From positions 1-52,910 of the forward strand of contig JANXMQ010000140.1 of NCBI GenBank assembly GCA_025354565.1: 52,910 bases of DNA, given 5' to 3'. Numbering within the stretch: position 1 is the first letter of the stretch; every line of letters begins with the position of its first letter. Shown here piece after piece: positions 1 to 9,299 of this stretch. The position numbers and the translations under genes are program-made. The notes beneath the pieces are model-generated. The model ran no database searches and was not told where the DNA came from. It worked only from the letters and a program-made list of their open reading frames with translations. This stretch comes from Akkermansiaceae bacterium. Lineage in GTDB: Bacteria > Verrucomicrobiota > Verrucomicrobiia > Verrucomicrobiales > Akkermansiaceae.

Positions 1-184
1 CTTCATCAACCATGGAGGTGCGGATGTATTTGGATCGTGTTTTTCCGTCTTCTTTAAAGGTTAGTGAAAAGCCTCCTCGCGGTCCCTGTGAGGTGACCGA
101 GCCTGAGATGAAATCGAGATTGGCGTGAATTTCACGAGTGAAGCGCTCTTTTTTCTGAGTCAGGTGATAAGGGGTCATTACCAT
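1..184 (-). CDS. partial hypothetical protein (5' end only), possibly transposase-associated
   Basis: An open frame on the minus strand starts with ATG at 184 (a second ATG lies at 178) and runs off the left edge without a stop, giving about 61 residues. The protein begins MVMTPYHLTQKKERF and contains GSVT followed by a GKTRSKYIR stretch. That arrangement recalls small proteins often encoded next to transposases (DUF6788-like, GSLV...GKTR..YV), but the cysteines usual in that family are not visible. I therefore do not assign a function. It lies downstream of the broken AIPR gene on the same strand, about 120 bp away. Confidence 0.45.
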   Translation of the reverse strand, partial: MVMTPYHLTQKKERFTREIHANLDFISGSVTSQGPRGGFSLTFKEDGKTRSKYIRTSMVDE

Positions 185-304
185 GGATTTTAAATGGAAA
201 GTTACGGGCGTATAGATGCGCCTGTAATTGATAATTGAAAAGCAAATAATGTAAGAAAATTCAAAAAATCGTTGATTGAGTGGGAAAGAATCTGCCGAAA
301 TCAG

Positions 305-533
305 CTAAACTGTTACCCTATCGACGAGTTTTTGACCGACGTAATGTTCCCAGAACCGATCTTCATAGAAGAGGCTGGGTTGAGGTTCAACTGGTGGATT
401 GTTATTCATTGTGAGCTTTTTATGAGTCCATCCCCATTTGTCATAGGCGATCTCCATGCACCGGTCGAATGCTCGGTCGGTTCGGAGGAAGGCGTAGTTA
501 CCCTCGTCGGCTTTGGACTTGTAGGCCGGGTCC
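305..533 (-). pseudogene. 3' fragment of the IS-interrupted AIPR gene
   Basis: Read on the minus strand from the left target duplication (524-533), this segment encodes DPAYKSKADEGNYAF and continues to a TAG stop at 305-307. It adds 72 residues beyond the duplicated DPA. It is in the same frame as the large AIPR fragment on the other side of the insertion element. Removing 534-1930 and one 10-bp duplication joins the two parts into one reading frame of 622 codons. This is therefore the displaced C-terminus of that gene. It has no start of its own and is probably not translated. Confidence 0.85.
524..533. repeat. left target-site duplication of the IS4-family element
   Basis: GGCCGGGTCC lies directly outside the left inverted repeat and is repeated exactly at 1931-1940 outside the right one. 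Ten bases is within the range of duplications made by IS4-family elements. Confidence 0.92.
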
Positions 534-1930
534 CATTCGCGTCAACTTAAGCAGGAAATCGCGATTTCTCTTAATGCCACGCGGGTTCTTCGGTCGGATT
601 TCACGTGTCTGTAGTCCGGATTGTAGTCGCCGAGTTGCCAAATCGAATTGATGCTAAGAATGAAAGCAGCCAGATTCAGTGCGAGTTTTTCGATGCTGAT
701 GACAATGCCTTGATCACTTCCCTGGAGCAGGGAGGTGATCTTCATGGTCAGGATCAACAGCAGCAGTGAGGCGAGCATCAATGCCTGAAGATGGACTTGA
801 TTGCTCTTGCGGGCGAGGGCGGATACGAGTTTCCCCGATTGCTTCCAGGCGCGGAATGTGATCTCAATCTGCCAACGGATCGCATAGAGCTTGAATAGCT
901 TTGTGGCGCTCATCAGATCCTCTTTTACGTTGGTCGCCAGGAGATACCAACCGTCGCGGATGAGCATGTCTTTGCTTGGTTCCTTTCCCAATCGTTGGGC
1001 CTCTTCCCTGCGCTCGCGCCGCCGTTTTTGCGCGACTTCCGGTGCGGCGCGCTCTGCGATCAAACGTGCCGGATGCCCGAAATCACCGAGAATCACTTCC
1101 ATTTCTAACTTGTTTAGCTTGGTCTTTTTCAAGATCGTCTCCAGCTTGATTCCACTCAAATCGTGGATCTTCACATTGATCGGAACCCGGCTGAGCCAGT
1201 AAGCCTTGCGGTTCTCGATCCGGGCGAATTCATCGCGGCTGAAATACCCCATATCCCTTAAAACAAGGTCTTTTTCCCGAATCAAGTCCACAAGATCTTT
1301 GCCGATCTGACGGTCTTGTTCCGTGGCAAGGTGAAGCACACCCGTCACAGGTTCACCGGTGAGAAGATCGAAGGCTAAGTCAAACTTGCAACCCGCCGTC
1401 TTGCCTCCGTCATTACCATGACCGGGAAACTCCTCGTGGTTCGCCTTGGCGAGTTTCACTTGTGAAGAATCCTCGATGATTACCCGCCCGAAGACATCCG
1501 TAGCAATGAGTGCTTGCTCGGACCAACGCTGTTTGAGCGCGGTGCCAACGGTATCCAAAAGGAAAGGAATCGTAGATAGATCCATGCGTTTCCAAACCGC
1601 TTGGCGTGAGATGGATTTCAGTTCGCTATTGCCGAGATTGGAGGCGAGTTGATTGAAAGAGGCATTCCCGGTGATGACGGATTTCAGCAACGCCAGGATA
1701 AAACCGGAGGCGGAAAACGCTTTGCTTTTTCGCACGACAAAACCGGATTTCCTGGCCAGCGGGTCGAGCTTTACTAACAGACAATTGACGGATTTTCCGA
1801 GCGGTGAAAAAACTTTAGCTTTTAACATGCCAAGCGTGCCGACTCGCCATGCATGTCAAGAAAAATATCGGTTTTTCCACGCTTTTTTAACTGATAGTTA
1901 ATGACTTACGGTGCTAAGTTGACGCGAATG
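534..1930 (-). mobile_element. complete IS4-family insertion sequence, 1397 bp
   Basis: The element is bounded by perfect 16-bp inverted repeats, CATTCGCGTCAACTTA at 534-549 and its complement at 1915-1930. It is flanked by 10-bp direct duplications at 524-533 and 1931-1940. It carries one intact transposase gene on the minus strand, and the length is typical for the family. The left inverted repeat contains the transposase stop codon. Identical duplications and an intact transposase suggest a fairly recent insertion. It is inserted in the 3' part of an AIPR-type defence gene. Confidence 0.95.
542..1828 (-). CDS. IS4-family DDE transposase
   Basis: A 428-residue protein that would catalyse cut-and-paste movement of the surrounding element. 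The IS4-family catalytic pattern is visible. The first Asp is in the segment ATDVFGRVIIED and the second in LVLRDMGYFSRDEF. The Glu is in the signature Y-x2-R-x3-E-x6-K, seen as YAIRWQIEITFRAWK near residue 320. The frame is uninterrupted from ATG at 1828 to a TAA inside the left inverted repeat, so the enzyme may be active. The first 90 residues match the N-terminal helical part usual in this family. Confidence 0.95.
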   Translation of the reverse strand: MLKAKVFSPLGKSVNCLLVKLDPLARKSGFVVRKSKAFSASGFILALLKSVITGNASFNQLASNLGNSELKSISRQAVWKRMDLSTIPFLLDTVGTALKQRWSEQALIATDVFGRVIIEDSSQVKLAKANHEEFPGHGNDGGKTAGCKFDLAFDLLTGEPVTGVLHLATEQDRQIGKDLVDLIREKDLVLRDMGYFSRDEFARIENRKAYWLSRVPINVKIHDLSGIKLETILKKTKLNKLEMEVILGDFGHPARLIAERAAPEVAQKRRRERREEAQRLGKEPSKDMLIRDGWYLLATNVKEDLMSATKLFKLYAIRWQIEITFRAWKQSGKLVSALARKSNQVHLQALMLASLLLLILTMKITSLLQGSDQGIVISIEKLALNLAAFILSINSIWQLGDYNPDYRHVKSDRRTRVALREIAISCLS

Positions 1931-3580
1931 GGCCGGGTCCTGCATCAATTTGCTCAATAAAGTGCGCACCTGATTCGTTGAAATCCGTGTGATCCACTCC
2001 GAGTAGCCTGCAGGAAGAACGAGATTCTGCCCATATTCCTCGGCATTCTTTTCCAAATCACGGTCATTCAGAATACCTTGGCAAACCAAGGCCCACAACA
2101 GAAGCCGCGCACGCTGAATGAACGAGTATTTATTCTCCCCTTTTTGGCGGATGTCGTTGCTGAGTTTTCTCAGGCGAAACTGCACTTTATAGCAGAGCAA
2201 GATGTGGCGCGCGTCTGCCTTCAGTCTTGATGAGCGAAAAGTTTGCTCATAGAGTTTATCGTCTTCAAAAATTTGGCGCATTCGTGACAGTCGGCTGATT
2301 TGTCCATCAGAGACTACATAGGTTTGGGTGAGTCGGAGCATTTGAATCGCCTTTGCGTCCTCGGTAATGCCTGATGATTCAAGATCCTCGGTGGTGAGCT
2401 GTTCGAAGGCATTTTCCTGCCGTTCATAGTAGATTCCCAAGTCCTCCCGGAACTTGTCTTGGAGTTCGAGCTGGATCTCATCGTTGGCATGGAGATTCCA
2501 TGGCTCGACCGGATTCTGTCGGTTGTTGTTAATCGTGACGCGGGTGATAAAACGGGCATCCCCCTTGGTGATGATCCTGCAGATAATCCTGATCCGGTCG
2601 TATCGATCACTATTGGCATCCAGTTGTGGATTTTTTTTGTTTGCGTCCAGAAAGCCGGTAGCGGTGGTGACGGTCTGAGCTCCGTTGAGTAGTCTGGGAG
2701 CGGTGAGCGTGCATTCTCCGTCCGACCACTCGACGCGTTCGGCATAAAGGGTGACGCCATTGTGATGAAAGCAAAAGTCCTCCGGTTCTTCCGCCGCTTC
2801 GATGACTGTCTTCCGCAGAGCCCGGGAAATTGCACGATTGACAGCTTCGCTCTCTCCAAGTCCGTAACGGACATTTCTGTCGAAGAATCTGGACCCAAGA
2901 TCTGCATGCATGAGTTGTAGGTCCTTCAACCGGATCATACCCAGGTGGAGTTGTTGCCCTGCGGACCCTTTTTCGGCCATCAGTTCGTTCATTGGAACCT
3001 TGAAGTGGGTGGTGTGCTTGGGGATTGTCACTCCACCAATCCGACCGGTGGAGGATCTGAAATCGACGATCAGCCCCACGTCACGTTTAAAGAAGCCATC
3101 GATATGGTATTTTTGATCTTCCAATCTTTCTCTTAGATTATCGAGCACCTGGCTGCGCTCTGCCTCACCCGGATCTCCAGTGAAGACAAACCGGAAACAA
3201 ATCTGATCGATGATGTTCCTGTTCTCGTGAAGGCATGCACGGAGTTGGATGAGAATTTGGTTTTTAGCGGCATCCTGATTGGGGGCGGAGAATATCCTAT
3301 CTACTCCGCTATCGATCAACCGTTGGAGGGACTCCTTGAATAGTGCATAACTTTCTGAGTATTTGAACTGGTAGATATAAAGGTTACGCTTGGCTTCGTC
3401 GAAGTAGAATCCATCGACTGCATAGTCATTTCCTCCGAAAGCAGTCTGGTTGAGAGCCCGTTCTCTCGGTATGGCGTGTTCTTGTTCTAAATAGAGCAGA
3501 CCAAAGTAGTCCTCCTTCAGACCTCCGCACGTGGAAGATAGATCGGTGTAAGCTTGGGCGATGGCGCGGTCGGTTATCAT
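1898..3580 (-). pseudogene. AIPR-type (abortive infection, phage resistance) protein gene, truncated by IS4 element
   Basis: From ATG at 3580 the frame encodes 550 native residues up to the target site at 1931. It then reads about 10 residues into the insertion element (ending HSRQLSTVSH) to a stop at 1898. The N-terminal part has the pattern VDGFYFDE...YIYQFKYS at about residues 55-80, which resembles the Asp and Gln-x-Lys core of PD-(D/E)xK nucleases. The middle part (HHNGVTLYAERVEW, LLNGAQTVTT, RVTINNNRQNPV) matches AIPR-family proteins, which are linked to phage defence. The last 72 residues lie at 305-523 beyond the element. Loss or change of function is likely, though most of the protein could still be made. 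GC content is lower than in the neighbouring sugar genes, consistent with transfer. Confidence 0.88.
1915..1940. repeat. right inverted repeat (1915-1930) plus right target duplication (1931-1940)
   Basis: TAAGTTGACGCGAATG is the exact complement of the left end at 534-549. It is followed directly by the second copy of the target duplication GGCCGGGTCC. Confidence 0.92.
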
Positions 3581-3804
3581 AGTTTATTTTCTGAAAGAAT
3601 TCTTAATAGTTTCGATGGCATCTACAAACAAGCGAATGTGGAGGGTGGAATCAGTTTGAATCTTCGGAGCAAAGAGTATCGTGGAAGTCATGACACCCCT
3701 ACCATGCAAAATCGGTGCGTGAGGTCTAGCCGAAAAGCTACAATCTCGGAACGGTGCCGATCAAATGTCTTCCTGCCAATCACCTGCGAAGCGACGATCC
3801 CGTC

Positions 3805-4752
3805 TCATGCCTTGCGGTGGCGGAGGCGGTCGATGATGACGGCGATGATGATGATGACACCCGCGATCACTTCAGTCACCGGCGTGGGGATGCTATTGAG
3901 CACGCAGCCAGTGCGGATCGTGGTCATCAGGAGCGCGCCGATGAAGGCACCTAACACAGTGCCCTCTCCGCCTGACAAGGAGGCCCCGCCGATGACGACG
4001 GCGGCGATGATGTCCAATTCCATGCCGACCGCCGTGGTCGGGTCTCCTTGCGAGGACTTGGCCATGTTCATTACCGCAGAGATGGCAGCAAGCGCACCGC
4101 TGATCATGTAAACGAAAAGCTTCACCTTCCCGACATTCACCCCGCATAGGGTGGCGGTGTGTTCGTTAGAACCGACGGCAAAAATGTGTCTGCCGAAGCG
4201 GGTGTAACGAAGTATCAGCGTGAACAAGATCACCATCATGATCATCAACCAAACGCCCCATGGAATGCCGGCACCGCCCATCCACGGCTTATAGGACGTG
4301 ACATCAAATGGCAGACTCACCGGCGTACCTTTGGTCACAATTTTTCCCGCGCCCCGGAAAATCTGCATCGTGCCTAGGGTGATGATGAAGGGCAGCAACC
4401 GCAATCCAACTGTTAGTCCACCGTTGACAAAGCCGCAAAACGCTCCGAAGGCGATGGTTGCTAGAAAAACGACAGGTGGGGAGCATGAATACGGAGGGCA
4501 CACCAAGGTCGCAGCGAAAACACCGCAGAGCGCGATGATCGAACCGACGGATAGATCAATACCGCCGGCAATGATGATCAGGGTCATGCCAATAGCGGCA
4601 GTGCCGACGATGACGGTTTGGGTGAGTAAACCCAGCAGCACATCCTTGCTGAACATCGCGGAATTCATCATGCCGAAGATGCAATAAACCACGAGCAGCG
4701 CGATGAACGGGCCGAGGAGCGTGAGCGCGGATTTCAGATGGGTCGAGGACAT
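3805..4752 (-). CDS. sugar ABC transporter permease (RbsC/BPD_transp_2 type)
   Basis: A 315-residue integral membrane protein made largely of hydrophobic helices. It contains the family-typical segment IIIAGGIDLSVGSIIAL near residues 60-75 and VIGGASLSGGEGTVLGAFIGALL near 255-280, both hallmarks of ribose/xylose/galactose-class permeases. It begins 4 bp after the stop of the ATPase gene and is the last gene of the fucI-binding protein-ATPase-permease run. A homodimer would form the channel, which explains why only one permease gene is present. The substrate is inferred from the fucI neighbour to be L-fucose or a similar sugar. Confidence 0.93.
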   Translation of the reverse strand: MSSTHLKSALTLLGPFIALLVVYCIFGMMNSAMFSKDVLLGLLTQTVIVGTAAIGMTLIIIAGGIDLSVGSIIALCGVFAATLVCPPYSCSPPVVFLATIAFGAFCGFVNGGLTVGLRLLPFIITLGTMQIFRGAGKIVTKGTPVSLPFDVTSYKPWMGGAGIPWGVWLMIMMVILFTLILRYTRFGRHIFAVGSNEHTATLCGVNVGKVKLFVYMISGALAAISAVMNMAKSSQGDPTTAVGMELDIIAAVVIGGASLSGGEGTVLGAFIGALLMTTIRTGCVLNSIPTPVTEVIAGVIIIIAVIIDRLRHRKA

Positions 4753-4756
4753 GGAT

Positions 4757-6271
4757 TCAGGGCAGGTCGGCGGTTTTGCCAGTGGCGACGAGCATTACGT
4801 CGTGTGGGCTGAGATTGGCCACCGGCGCGGCGCGGGTCAATTTCCCCTGACTCATCACGGCGATGCGGTCGCACACGCCCAAGAGTTCGGGCAAGTAGCT
4901 GGAAATCATGATGACGGCGCGAGGGCGCTTGGGATCGGTGACGACCTCGTTGATCGCCTCGTAAATGCGGGCCTTCGCGGCGATATCGATGCCGCGAGTA
5001 GGTTCGTCTAGCAGGAGGACATCTACGTCATGTTCCAGCAGACGGGCGAAGGCGGCTTTCTGCTGGTTGCCGCCGGAGAGCGCGCCGACGGGCTGGGCCG
5101 GACCCTGGCATTTGATGCCGAGGCGGTCGATCCATTGGGACGTCGCAGCGCGTTGTTTTTTGGGTGAAAGCATGCCGCCGCGACCGAAGCGATCCAGGCA
5201 GGTGAGCGTGACGTTATCGGCGATGGATAGATTCAGTGCGAGGCCCTCTTCCTTGCGGTTCTCACTGAGCAGGCCGACGCCTTGCTGCCAGCGATCACGT
5301 GGCGTGGCGGTCTCGGATTTACCGCTGACGAGGATGGTTCCCGACTTCACAGCATCGAGTCCGAACAAGGCGCGGAGAAATTCCGTGCGCCCGGAGCCGA
5401 CCAGGCCGGCGATGCCGATGACTTCTCCGCGATGGAGATCGAGGTTGAGCGACTGCGGTTTCTCGTGGCCTGATAGATCACGGATTTCCAACAGTTTCTC
5501 CCCTTGGACATGCCGGGTGCGCGGATAAAGATTCTCGACTTCGCGGCCCACCATCATGGAAACCACCTCCTCAGGGGTGACTGTCGCGACATCGCGGGTG
5601 CCGATGACCAAGCCGTCACGCAAGACCGTTAGACGCGAGGCGAGGCGTTTCACTTCTTCGAGGAAATGGGAAATATAGATGATGGAAATGCCCTGGGCTT
5701 TGAGGCGGTCTATCAGTGCGAAGAGGCGTTCGATGTCTTTTTGGGCGAGCGATGAGGTTGGCTCGTCAAAGACCAGTAGCTTGCAACCCATCGCCAGCGA
5801 GCGACCGATTTCTACGAGCTGCAGGGCGGAAACGGATAGGTTTCCCGCAAGGGTTTCAGGCTTGATATCCGGATGATCGAAGTGGGCCAGGGCCTCAAGT
5901 GCCACCGCCCGCATCGCTTTGCGATTCACGAACGGGCCACGTCTCGGCTCCATGCCGAGCACGATGTTTTCCTCGACCGTGAGATGTGGAGCGATGGAGA
6001 GCTCCTGATAGATCATGCCGACGCCGCCGGCCCTTGCGTCGAGCGGGTTGCGCGGGTGATAGATTTTTCCGTCGATCTCCATTTCTCCGCCGTCCGGTAA
6101 ATAGGCACCGGATAGAATTTTCATCAGCGTGCTCTTGCCCGCGCCATTCTCACCGACGAGGGCGTGGACCTCGCCGGGAAATACCTCCAAGTCCACCCGC
6201 CCAAGCGCGATGGTCGGCCCGAAGGTCTTGCGGATGCCCCGCATGACAAGGCGTGGAGGAGTGTGGGACAT
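4757..6271 (-). CDS. sugar ABC transporter ATP-binding protein, two-domain (RbsA/MglA type)
   Basis: A 504-residue protein with two nucleotide-binding domains in tandem, as usual for carbohydrate-uptake transporters of this class. The first domain has an intact Walker A (GENGAGKST, about residue 39) and Walker B (LLVFDEPTSSL). The second has the degenerate P-loop GLVGSGRTE typical of the family, followed by LSGGNQQKAAFARLL and LLLDEPTRGID. The ATG at 6271 is preceded by one arm of an inverted repeat whose partner lies near the upstream stop codon, so translation may be damped relative to the binding-protein gene. It energises the permease encoded immediately downstream. Confidence 0.95.
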   Translation of the reverse strand: MSHTPPRLVMRGIRKTFGPTIALGRVDLEVFPGEVHALVGENGAGKSTLMKILSGAYLPDGGEMEIDGKIYHPRNPLDARAGGVGMIYQELSIAPHLTVEENIVLGMEPRRGPFVNRKAMRAVALEALAHFDHPDIKPETLAGNLSVSALQLVEIGRSLAMGCKLLVFDEPTSSLAQKDIERLFALIDRLKAQGISIIYISHFLEEVKRLASRLTVLRDGLVIGTRDVATVTPEEVVSMMVGREVENLYPRTRHVQGEKLLEIRDLSGHEKPQSLNLDLHRGEVIGIAGLVGSGRTEFLRALFGLDAVKSGTILVSGKSETATPRDRWQQGVGLLSENRKEEGLALNLSIADNVTLTCLDRFGRGGMLSPKKQRAATSQWIDRLGIKCQGPAQPVGALSGGNQQKAAFARLLEHDVDVLLLDEPTRGIDIAAKARIYEAINEVVTDPKRPRAVIMISSYLPELLGVCDRIAVMSQGKLTRAAPVANLSPHDVMLVATGKTADLP

Positions 6272-6338
6272 GGAGTTGAGAGGGGATGGTTGAGGTTAAA
6301 AGTTAGAGCATGAAGAGCAGAATTTAACTCTCAACTCC
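6272..6338 (-). promoter_or_regulatory. intercistronic inverted repeat between binding-protein and ATPase genes
   Basis: GGAGTTGAGAG at 6272-6282 is the exact complement of CTCTCAACTCC at 6328-6338, with 45 bases between. In the minus-strand transcript the second arm ends right at the ATPase ATG, so pairing would cover its ribosome-binding region. Such a structure could stabilise the upstream binding-protein mRNA and lower ATPase synthesis. The fold is seen in the sequence; the function is inferred. Confidence 0.5.
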
Positions 6339-6353
6339 AGACTCTCAACATCA

Positions 6354-7328
6354 TTAAGGAAGCTGCGTCTTGATCAGTGCGGCGACTTTCGCATCCGCCA
6401 TATTTTCCGCAGTGACGAGGGTGGCTCCGGTGTCGATGACGGCTTCGATTTTTTCGCCCTTGAGCTTGGCGACAGCGGTTTTCACGCCGAGGTAGCCCAT
6501 GTTGACAGGGTCTTGCAGGACGGTGCCGCTCATTTCGCCCTTCTTGAGCGCGTCGAGGAAATTGGCGTCGCAATCGAAGCCGACGAACTTGACCTTGCCT
6601 GCTAGATTTTTTCCGCGCAGGGCTTGGAGCATGCCGTAGGTGTTGGTTTGGTTGCTGCAGAAAAGGCCTTGGATCGAGAGTCCGTCACCATCCGCTAGAC
6701 GAGTAAGGAGATTGGTGGCGACGTCTTGGGCTTGGCTGGCGGTGGCTCCGGCAAATTGCTCCGAACTAATAACTTCGATGCCGGGGGATTTCTTGATCTC
6801 TTCGAGAAATCCCTCCTCGCGCTGTTCAGTGGACGCGCTGCCCTGCATGTAGCGGAGCACGGCGACCTTGCCTTTGCCCGCCAGCAGTTCGGCGATACGG
6901 CGGGCGGCGATGCGGCCGCCCTCGCGGTTGTCGGTGGCGACGTAGCTGGTGATGAATGACGCACTGTCGGCGAGGCTGGAGTCGATGATGACGACGGGCT
7001 TGCCTTTTTCCGCGACCGTCTTCACCGAGTCACGCAGGGCGACGGCATCTAACGGGGCGAGCACGATAGCGTCATTTTGCAGCGCTTGGTTCGTCACAAG
7101 ATCGATCTGCTGCGAGCGGTCGTCCTCACGCTGTGGCCCGATGAAGGTGACTTTCACATTGAGTTCGGCGGCGGCCTTTTTCGCACCGGCCTCGACGGAT
7201 TTCCAATAGATGTGGGTTGTGCCTTTCGGGATGACGGCGACGCTGAGTTGGCTTGATTTTGCGGCTTTGTCACAGCCGGTTAGAATCACGGATAAGGTGA
7301 GGGCGAGAAGTGGGAAGGTTTTTTTCAT
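6354..7328 (-). CDS. sugar-binding lipoprotein of ABC transporter (periplasmic binding protein, ribose class)
   Basis: A 324-residue exported protein that would capture the sugar outside the cytoplasmic membrane. The N-terminus MKKTFPLLALTLSVILTGC is a lipoprotein signal with lipobox LTGC, so the mature protein starts with a lipid-anchored Cys at residue 19. The rest follows the Peripla_BP_4 plan: AVIPKGTTHIYWKSVEAGAK, then QREDDRSQQIDLV and LAPLDAVALRDSV in the first lobe, and GFDCDANFLDALKKGEM with an AVxDTGATLV-like C-terminus in the second. It lies between fucI and the ATPase gene on the same strand and is presumably in one operon with them. The ligand is inferred from context only. Confidence 0.93.
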   Translation of the reverse strand: MKKTFPLLALTLSVILTGCDKAAKSSQLSVAVIPKGTTHIYWKSVEAGAKKAAAELNVKVTFIGPQREDDRSQQIDLVTNQALQNDAIVLAPLDAVALRDSVKTVAEKGKPVVIIDSSLADSASFITSYVATDNREGGRIAARRIAELLAGKGKVAVLRYMQGSASTEQREEGFLEEIKKSPGIEVISSEQFAGATASQAQDVATNLLTRLADGDGLSIQGLFCSNQTNTYGMLQALRGKNLAGKVKFVGFDCDANFLDALKKGEMSGTVLQDPVNMGYLGVKTAVAKLKGEKIEAVIDTGATLVTAENMADAKVAALIKTQLP

Positions 7329-7367
7329 AATTGGTAATAAAGAAATATGGGGTTTTCGAGGGGCTGA

Positions 7368-9149
7368 CTAGATTTTTCCGTAGAGCGGGCCGTAGTTTGC
7401 ACAGGCTCGGAAATCCGCGCCTTCTGGGTCGGCGGTGCCGAATGCGGTCCAGGCGCTCGGGCGGAACACCCGGTCCTCGGCGACATTGTGCATGTAAACG
7501 GGAATCCTCAGCATTGACGCGAGCGTTAGATAAAGGTGGCCGACGTGGCCGCAGGTCATCACGCAATGGTTGGCGCCCCAGTGGTTCATCACCTCGTAGG
7601 CACTGGTGAAGGCACCCTTGCCGGTGAGGATTGGAGCGAACCAAGTGGTCGGCCAAGTGGGATTGGTCCGTTGGTCGAGGGCGTCGTGGACATCGTCCGG
7701 GAGTTCCACGGTGTAACCTTCCGCCACTTGCAGCACGGGTCCGAGGCCACCGACGAGGTTGAGCCGGATCATCGTGGCCGCCATGCCACCGCGGGTGCGG
7801 AAACGGGTGCTGAGTCCGCCGCCGGGGAAATATTCGGTGATGGATGGATGCCAGGTGGTGGCGTCAAGGCACCTTGCCACCTCCGCATCGGTGATTTCCC
7901 AGAACGGTTTCATCGCGGGTTGGCCGTTGATTTCCTGCTCGCCGGTGCCATCGAGCGCGGCGGGTCCGGAGTTGATCAGGTGGAGGATGCCATCGCCGAC
8001 GAGTGGGTGGCTGAACTTTTTCCCGCTGGCGCTTTCGATGGCATCGAGGCTCCAATAGGTGCGGAGGTCGGCGAAAATTTGGGCGCTGTTCGTCAGCAGG
8101 TGGCCGAAGAGCATGCCCGCGCCGTTGAGCGCGTCGTTTTCCGTGGCGACGATGTAGGGCGCGCGCTTGCCATTCCAATCGAACGACGAGTTGAGAATGG
8201 CTTCGAGGAAATCTCCGTTAGGGAAATGGTCGGTCCACTGGCGTTGACCTTGGAAGCCGGCGGCGATGGCGTTGTGGCCGTGCGCTTGCTCGCCGAGTCC
8301 CATGGCTGCGAGCTTGGGATTGCCAACCATCAAGTCGCGGGCGATCAACGCCATTTTCACACTGTCCTCCCATTCCTTGTCGATCTGGTCGCGCCTGCGG
8401 GTGGTGGCGGGGGAGTTGTAGTCTTTTCCTTCAGGGCAATTTTCCTTCACCCAGGCGAGCGCCTTTTCATACTCGGCGTAATCATATTGGCCCTTGCTCA
8501 TGCGGCCGACGAACTCGGTCAGGTCGATCGCTTCCACGCGCATTCCGAGCCATTTTTCCCACATCGCGGAATCGATGACCGAGCCGGCGATGCCCATGGA
8601 GGTGCCGCCCATCGAGAGGTAGCTCTTGCCGCGCATGTGAGCAACGGCGAGACCGCAGCGGACGAAGGAAAGCAGTTTCTCCCTGACATCTGCGGGTATT
8701 TCCGTGGCGATGGCGGCTTGCACGTCTTTGCCGTAGATGCCGAACGCGGGCAGACCTTTCTGCGTGTGACCGGCGAGCACCGCTGCCAGATAGACCGCGC
8801 CGGGGCGCTCGGTACCGTTGAAGCCCCAGACGGCCTTGGGCAAATGAGGATCCATGTCCATCGTCTCCGAGCCGTAGCACCAGCACGGCGTAACAGTTAG
8901 AGAAACACCAACGTTGGCTGACTTGAACTTTTCCGCACAGTCAGCGGCTTCTCTAACACCGCCGATGCAGGTGTCGGCGATCACGCACTCGACAGGCGTG
9001 CCGTCTGGATAGCGGAGCTCGGCGGCGATCAACGCGGCGACGGCCTGCGCCTGCTGCATGGTGCGTTCTTCAAGTGACTCACGGACGCCGCCGAGGCGTC
9101 CGTCGATTGTCGGACGAATGCCGATTTTTGAATAAGTGGAAGATGTCAT
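7368..9149 (-). CDS. fucI: L-fucose isomerase
   Basis: A 593-residue protein, matching the roughly 590 residues of characterised FucI enzymes, which interconvert L-fucose and L-fuculose (also D-arabinose and D-ribulose) with a Mn2+ centre. Recognisable stretches are [20 protein letters not shown] at the N-terminus, [31 protein letters not shown], and [19 protein letters not shown] followed by [10 protein letters not shown]. These include the acidic metal-ligand region. A C-terminal [12 protein letters not shown] supplies the likely active-site His. It is the first gene of a minus-strand run leading into a sugar ABC transporter and is divergent from an AraC regulator 150 bp away. No fuculose kinase or aldolase gene is present in the window. 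Confidence 0.95.
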   Translation of the reverse strand: MTSSTYSKIGIRPTIDGRLGGVRESLEERTMQQAQAVAALIAAELRYPDGTPVECVIADTCIGGVREAADCAEKFKSANVGVSLTVTPCWCYGSETMDMDPHLPKAVWGFNGTERPGAVYLAAVLAGHTQKGLPAFGIYGKDVQAAIATEIPADVREKLLSFVRCGLAVAHMRGKSYLSMGGTSMGIAGSVIDSAMWEKWLGMRVEAIDLTEFVGRMSKGQYDYAEYEKALAWVKENCPEGKDYNSPATTRRRDQIDKEWEDSVKMALIARDLMVGNPKLAAMGLGEQAHGHNAIAAGFQGQRQWTDHFPNGDFLEAILNSSFDWNGKRAPYIVATENDALNGAGMLFGHLLTNSAQIFADLRTYWSLDAIESASGKKFSHPLVGDGILHLINSGPAALDGTGEQEINGQPAMKPFWEITDAEVARCLDATTWHPSITEYFPGGGLSTRFRTRGGMAATMIRLNLVGGLGPVLQVAEGYTVELPDDVHDALDQRTNPTWPTTWFAPILTGKGAFTSAYEVMNHWGANHCVMTCGHVGHLYLTLASMLRIPVYMHNVAEDRVFRPSAWTAFGTADPEGADFRACANYGPLYGKI

Positions 9150-9212
9150 TGCAATGGTTCCAACATGGGTTTGTCAGACGATATATGACATAATGGGAGG
9201 ATTTGTCATCTG

Positions 9213-9228
9213 GAATTTCCGGAAATTC
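9213..9228. promoter_or_regulatory. perfect 16-bp palindrome in fucI-araC divergent region (candidate operator)
   Basis: GAATTTCCGGAAATTC is its own complement and lies 64 bp upstream of the fucI start and 72 bp upstream of the regulator start. A second, looser inverted repeat (TGTCA-N8-TGACA) lies at about 9174-9191, closer to fucI. The position between two divergent genes fits a control site; the binding protein is unknown. Confidence 0.45.
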
Positions 9229-9299
9229 ACCATGATTATTGTGTAGATACATGCATAAAATTGTCTTGAATATAGTTGCACGGGCTTGTTGATTTCGCC

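Noticed and set aside
272-550. 92-codon plus-strand open frame at the left edge
   Set aside because: The minus strand here encodes the C-terminal fragment of the broken AIPR gene, supported by frame continuity across the insertion element.
7536-8900. 454-codon open frame antisense to fucI
   Set aside because: fucI matches its family over the full length; the antisense frame has no recognisable features.
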